The position numbers and the translations under genes are program-made. This document shows positions 61,557-64,000 of a stretch of 64,000 nt of DNA, one piece after another (the stretch's first letter is position 1; every line of letters begins with the position of its first letter). The notes under the pieces were generated by a model. It did no database searches. It was not told where the DNA came from and worked only from the letters and a program-made list of their open reading frames with translations. The stretch spans positions 1-64,000 of the forward strand of contig JAQGEQ010000344.1 in NCBI GenBank assembly GCA_034620365.1. The letters are read 5' to 3'. The stretch comes from Pegea sp. RAD2-039. Lineage: Eukaryota; Chordata; Thaliacea; Salpida; Salpidae.

Positions 61557-64000
61557 TTATAATTGTTTAAGTTTCTTGATCAAGACAGAATTTTCTTTTT
61601 TCAATTCTTTGTAATCACAAATAATCTTTGCAAGATTTTCACTGGCATTTTTACTTTCCTCTTTAGCAATCTAAAAACCATTTAAAAAGTTAGAAGATAG
61701 AGATAGGCTAGAGTTCACCGACCTGTTGTTCTAACTCTCGAATTTCACAAACTATCGAACCTGTATCTTCAACAGTTGTTAACAAACTCACACAATCATC
61801 ATGCAAAGCAACAAGTAACTTGTACGCTTGTCGAATTTCATCATCTCTTTTAGCATCCTTAAAAATAAGATTTTTACAAATTTGAAGTTGAAAGTAAAAT
61901 ATGAACCTTAAAAATCACTTCATCAGTGATTGCAAATGTCCTATCGATTCGCTCTCTCAATTGATTGGTAATTTTTTGTGTCTCTCTTGTATCTTCTAAG
62001 ATTTTTTGAATATCTTTTTTCTGTTTGTGAATACTTGCAACAATTTCTAGAATACGTCTCGTGTAATTATGTCTGGGTGTTTCTTTTTGGGTTGAACATA
62101 ATTCCATTTTCTAGTAAAAAATTCATTTTAGAAAAAGCTAAGATTGAAATAAAAACTGTTTCAGTAAACACTAACCATTTGTTTGATCAAAATATCTTTC
62201 TTCTTCGACTCATTCATTGTTTCTTTCATCCTTCTTCGCATAACTTGTATTTCTTCCATCAATTTATCAACACCAACCTTTTAAATCAAATCTGAATTAC
62301 CAACAGTTCCACTTCGATCTTCAACTTACTCTATTATTATTTAAAGTTTCTTCTAAACTTCTTCTTTGATCTTCCAAAGGATCACGAAGATCAATCCAAA
62401 CTTTTTCCAGTTCTTCTTTTCGATCTTTACTTTTATCAACGAGTTGCTGAAGTAAATCGAATAAATAAAAGAAGTTACATCAACATCTTCACCTGAAGTT
62501 TTATCAAATTCTCTCCACTATTTGATAACATTTTAACAACTTTGCTCTTCGATTTCAAATTCTCTTTTTCTTTTGCAATAACTTCAGAAACATTCTTCAT
62601 TTCAATGGACATCTTCGAATTTAAAAGATTGTTTTAAACTTTCAACTTCAAATTCTCGAACCTGTTCAACAACTAATTCATTTTCTTTTATCCGATCCAC
62701 ATCCACATCAACCTCTTCAAGAGCAGATCTGATCTTCTTCTTTATTTCATCGACTTCAACTTCCAGCAAATCCTTCTCATTTTCCGTTTCCTCCTAAATT
62801 GATCAATTTAAAAATAAAAATCTTGGAAGAAGAAGAAGACCTCTTCTTGATCAGAGGATTGTTGAGAAGACTCTTTTTTCTGAGGTTTCTTCCTTGGAAG
62901 AGGAACAGGTCGTTTTACTTCTTCATCCTGAAACAAAACTTCAATTTTTTCATCTTATTTCGATCAGAAGTTTTGAAATCAATTCAAAAATTTTCTTCAA
63001 TTTCTTTTTCAGAGATGTGGTTTCTATCTCAGTCGTGGTCCTAGACCTTTCTAAATGAGTAGTTTCTGCTGTGCTAAGAAGTAGAACTTTTAGTTCAAAG
63101 ATCTTCCTGCCTCATTCAGGGAGTCTCTTTGAGTTTGGAGCTTCAGGATTAGGATCTTGAGAAGATTCTAACTGAGATTTAGTTGAGAAATTTAGCTTGA
63201 TTTGCGAGTTGTAAAAATTGATCAGATCTTCATCTCATCTTCATCTGATCTCCATCTGATCTTCATCGGATCTTCCATCTGATGATGTCTAGAAGCTAAG
63301 ATCAGGAGACATTCGATTCTAAGATCTTTTATCAGTGGTTATTAACGAGGAAGACCCTAAGAGGGTTTCTCTGATTCCACCAGTTGATGATATTCTCGTA
63401 AAAACGAAAAATTCTCAAAAAAAATCTTTTTTTAATAAACAGGAATTATTAAAATTTAAATAAAAAAGTGGAAACACTGATTTGATGAACTTCTAAATTA
63501 ATAAAATAATAAATTATTAACTTTGCAAATGAACTAACTTGTTGGTCAGCAGTGAGCTGTAATTGACGATTCAATATAAACCTCGAGTTGAGAGATTTCT
63601 GAGAGGCAGGGAGACATCCAGATATCTTCTCTAAGACCTCTTCATAAGACGCATTGAGATCAAGTTTTGGTTCTAAAAATATCAAATTTTGAAAAAGTAG
63701 ATTTCAAATACAAAGAAATACCTGATGATGAGGAAGACGAGTTCTTCCACGAGAAGTGATCTTTCTGGGATCTTAGATCATTTGATGCATCTTCATTCTA
63801 CAAATATGTCATCAGATGAAGATATTTTTAAGATATAAAGAATTGAGTTGAAATATTTCTACCTCTTTGAAGACTTTTTGTTTTTCAATTTCAACAATGT
63901 TATCTTCAAATATACTTGGTATTAACTTCATTTGATTTTCAGCAGATATTTCTGAAATATTTCAGCAAGTTAAGTTAATTGTCTGTGAAATTGATGGGAA
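61557..64000 (-). CDS. CCDC22: CCDC22, CCC/Commander complex subunit, 5' part outside window
   Basis: Recognised exons, in transcript order: 63951-63863, 63797-63722, 63672-63539, then an unresolved gap, 62927-62841, 62793-62662, 62612-62493, 62446-62330, 62277-62176, 62110-61907, 61857-61723, 61670-61557 (TAA). CCDC22 pairs with CCDC93 and COMMD proteins in the CCC complex, which serves endosomal recycling and ubiquitin/NF-kB control. The C-terminal coiled coil is diagnostic: RILEIVASIHKQKKDIQKIL, RTFAITDEVIFKDAKRDDEI, then AYKLLVALHDDC, VEDTGSI and IRELEQQ match the conserved CCDC22 tail. The middle part (LKSKSKVVKMLSNSGENLIKL) also fits. The N-terminal calponin-homology-like domain lies beyond 64000. 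Exons are small with introns of 46-65 nt. The 62928-63538 segment contains at least one exon I could not place. Confidence 0.9.

Noticed and set aside
61978-62295. 105-codon plus-strand frame opposite CCDC22
   Set aside because: It is antisense to two CCDC22 exons with diagnostic coiled-coil sequence.
1-64000. tRNA, rRNA or other structured RNA genes
   Set aside because: I looked for a GGTTCGA-type B box and for long GC stems and saw none; a covariance-model scan would be decisive.

Overview
The window is nuclear DNA of a eukaryote, very probably an invertebrate animal. It is strongly AT-rich, and its genes are split by GT-AG introns mostly 45-65 nt long. The families present (an ABCA5-like transporter, a Rhesus ammonia channel, the Commander subunit CCDC22, a membrane RING-H2 protein) fit a metazoan. 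I cannot name the species. There are no operons, CRISPR arrays, rRNA or tRNA genes, and no intact transposon that I recognise.

Layout. 1-3104 is a GC-richer 41-bp minisatellite that runs off the left edge. 3105-9990 is AT-rich DNA holding one small RING-H2 gene (6562-6894, +). A minus-strand gene of unknown family spans at least 10053-21610. I rebuilt eight of its exons from splice sites and reading phase: a His/Gln/Pro-rich middle, a basic nuclear-localisation-like stretch, and a C-terminal PIDLK motif. 21.6-37.8 kb is a gene desert with one unusually long open frame (29655-30209, +). 37794-38473 is a 29-bp minisatellite just beyond the 3' end of a complete 36-exon ABCA-type transporter gene (38682-47430, -; about 1,718 aa). 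A 19-bp minisatellite fills one intron of that gene. 47.4-58.2 kb is mostly empty but holds a 92-aa single-exon gene (50400-50678, -), an exon for a membrane protein (52341-52549, -) and a perfect NRF1-type palindrome. 58314-61390 (+) is a complete 10-exon Rh channel (444 aa) with a clear TATA/CRE/E-box promoter. It meets tail to tail the 3' two thirds of a CCDC22 gene (61557 to beyond 64000, -).

The genes look like independent housekeeping or transport loci, not a pathway cluster: lipid export (ABCA), ammonia/CO2 conduction (Rh), endosomal recycling and NF-kB control (CCDC22), ubiquitin ligation (RING-H2).

I found no convincing new multi-gene system. The least explained element is the 10-21.6 kb gene. 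Its exons are tiny, three successive exons end in Gln-Gln at a phase-0 boundary, and several candidate cassette exons would switch its C-terminus or abort translation. All exon models were made by eye from splice consensus and phase; none was checked against transcripts or databases.
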